Part shown: piece by piece, positions 7,029-7,664 of the stretch | How positions within the stretch are numbered: position 1 is the stretch's first letter | How the letters are laid out: each line of letters begins with the position of its first letter | NCBI GenBank assembly: GCA_938003565.1 | Contig: CALKYB010000035.1 | Coordinates: 1-7,664, forward strand | Length of the DNA stretch: 7,664 nt | Direction: 5' to 3' | DNA from: an uncultured bacterium | Lineage (GTDB): Bacteria; Bdellovibrionota_C; UBA2361; SZUA-149; CALKYB01 | The notes under the pieces: generated by a model | Told to the model about the DNA's origin: nothing | What the model saw: only the letters and a program-made list of their open reading frames with translations | The model's database searches: none | Translations under genes and position numbers: made by a program

Positions 7029-7057
7029 ACTATAGCTCTATATCACAAGCCTTGCAA
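7029..7057 (-). promoter_or_regulatory. Sigma70-type promoter for the gyrB-gyrA-gpsA operon
   Basis: The minus strand reads TTGCAA (7057-7052), a 17-base spacer, then TATAGT (7034-7029). These match TTGACA at four of six and TATAAT at five of six positions, with ideal spacing. The start of transcription would fall near 7022. That gives a leader of about 80 bases with the palindrome 6972-7016 almost at its 5' end. A separate TATAAT at 7010-7005 has no good -35 partner and may be a second, weaker promoter or chance in AT-rich sequence. Confidence 0.55.
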
Positions 7058-7420
7058 GTGGATTTATGTAATGATTACAGTGGTTTTTGTATATTTATTG
7101 CGCTCAAAATAAAGGTTTGTTTTAGCCAATAAACTAGGCACTTAAAGATATTAAATTAGTCTGATAATTAGGGTTGTTTTTATTAGTGTATTTAGGACTT
7201 ACTAAGAAGGCCATAAATGAAAATAGCTTTGGATCCTCTACAAAACGAAGTGCTTCAAGCCCAATAAGTTTAGCTTTGAAAAGAAAAAGCTAGGGTTTGC
7301 CAGAGAAATGATGAGAGGTAATATAGTGGATTTTTATGACCTTTTTTACACTTAGAATAATAATTCTTTTGCCAAAAAATTTTAGAAGAAAAGGGAGCCA
7401 AAAAACATTTTAAACGAAAA
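7058..7420. other. AT-rich non-coding spacer between the partial gene and the gyrB promoter
   Basis: No protein-length reading frame is visible. There is a 7-base inverted repeat, TAGCTTT/AAAGCTA (7271-7277 and 7286-7292, 8-base loop), and a weak AGAAT/ATTCT hairpin (7354-7367). A 16-codon plus-strand frame (7217-7267) is preceded by AAGAAGG and is discussed as a finding. Downstream of the partial gene's stop, the minus strand is T-rich but has no GC-rich stem, so no clear terminator for that gene was found. Confidence 0.55.
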
Positions 7421-7664
7421 TTAATACCAATCTAAGGGTTTAGATATCCTATCTTGAAATAGCCTTTTTCTAAATATACGATTAGCCACAACTCCATAAA
7501 CTACTGCTCTTAAAAGAGATACCAATACCTCTTTTTCTTCACTCACCACAGTTTCACCTTGCGCTACAAAATACTTTGGTGGAGCAAAATTAATGCCAAA
7601 ATTGTACAAATCTTCCTCTTCAACACTTCTATTTGGACAACAAAGTTTAGAATATTTATCGATA
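7421..7664 (-). CDS. C-terminal part of an unrecognised protein, cut by the right window edge
   Basis: The frame is open from the right edge to a TAA at 7423-7421 and gives 80 visible residues, starting IDKYSKLCCPNRSVEEED and ending RISKPLDWY. The frame continues without a stop to the edge, so the gene almost certainly starts outside; the TTG at 7609 is more likely an internal leucine than a start. Visible features are a Cys-Cys-Pro near the start, an acidic EEED, and a mixed hydrophobic and basic stretch (LVSLLRAVVYGVVANRIFRKRLF) that could be an amphipathic helix near the C-terminus. It does not resemble the ends of DnaN or RecF, which often precede gyrB. Same strand as gyrB but about 480 bases upstream, so probably a separate transcript. 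No function is assigned. Confidence 0.5.
   Translation of the reverse strand, partial: IDKYSKLCCPNRSVEEEDLYNFGINFAPPKYFVAQGETVVSEEKEVLVSLLRAVVYGVVANRIFRKRLFQDRISKPLDWY

Noticed and set aside
7421..7609. Stand-alone 62-residue gene starting at TTG 7609
   Set aside because: The same frame stays open to the right window edge, so this is more simply the end of a longer gene.

Overview
The window reads as bacterial chromosome from an AT-rich Gram-negative organism. Its core is three housekeeping genes in tandem on the minus strand, in transcription order gyrB (6939-4480), gyrA (4438-1907) and gpsA (1866-865). The gaps between them are only 41 and 40 bases, so they probably form one operon. GyrB carries the roughly 165-residue insertion in the TOPRIM region that is typical of Gram-negative GyrB. 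Its C-terminus (ALRVKNLDI) and the general wording of GyrA and GyrB suggest a proteobacterium or deltaproteobacterium-like lineage. That placement comes from memory of the families, not from a search.

Layout from left to right: positions 1-68 are a gapped inverted repeat with perfect 24-base arms, sitting exactly on the window edge. Positions 69-864 have no supportable protein gene but contain several structured elements: an 11-base direct repeat, a 58-base imperfect hairpin at 488-545, two related hairpins followed by T-rich tracts at 608-638 and 670-690, and a small hairpin just after gpsA. Positions 865-6939 hold the operon. Positions 6940-7420 are non-coding and hold the gyrB leader, with a 45-base palindrome and a good sigma70-type promoter. 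From 7421 to the right edge lies the C-terminal part of an unrecognised protein gene, also on the minus strand.

How the genes work together: GyrB (ATPase and TOPRIM) and GyrA (DNA cleavage and wrapping) assemble as A2B2 DNA gyrase, which introduces negative supercoils. GpsA makes sn-glycerol 3-phosphate for phospholipid synthesis and probably shares the gyrase transcript. The usual dnaA-dnaN-recF genes are not seen upstream of gyrB.

The points most worth following up are the GyrA drug-site residues (Leu83 and His87 in E. coli numbering, where wild-type E. coli has Ser and Asp), the palindromic gyrB leader with two mutually exclusive folds, the edge palindrome, and the structured non-coding region downstream of the operon. 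I found no CRISPR array, tRNA, rRNA or recognisable insertion sequence, and no clear new multi-gene system.
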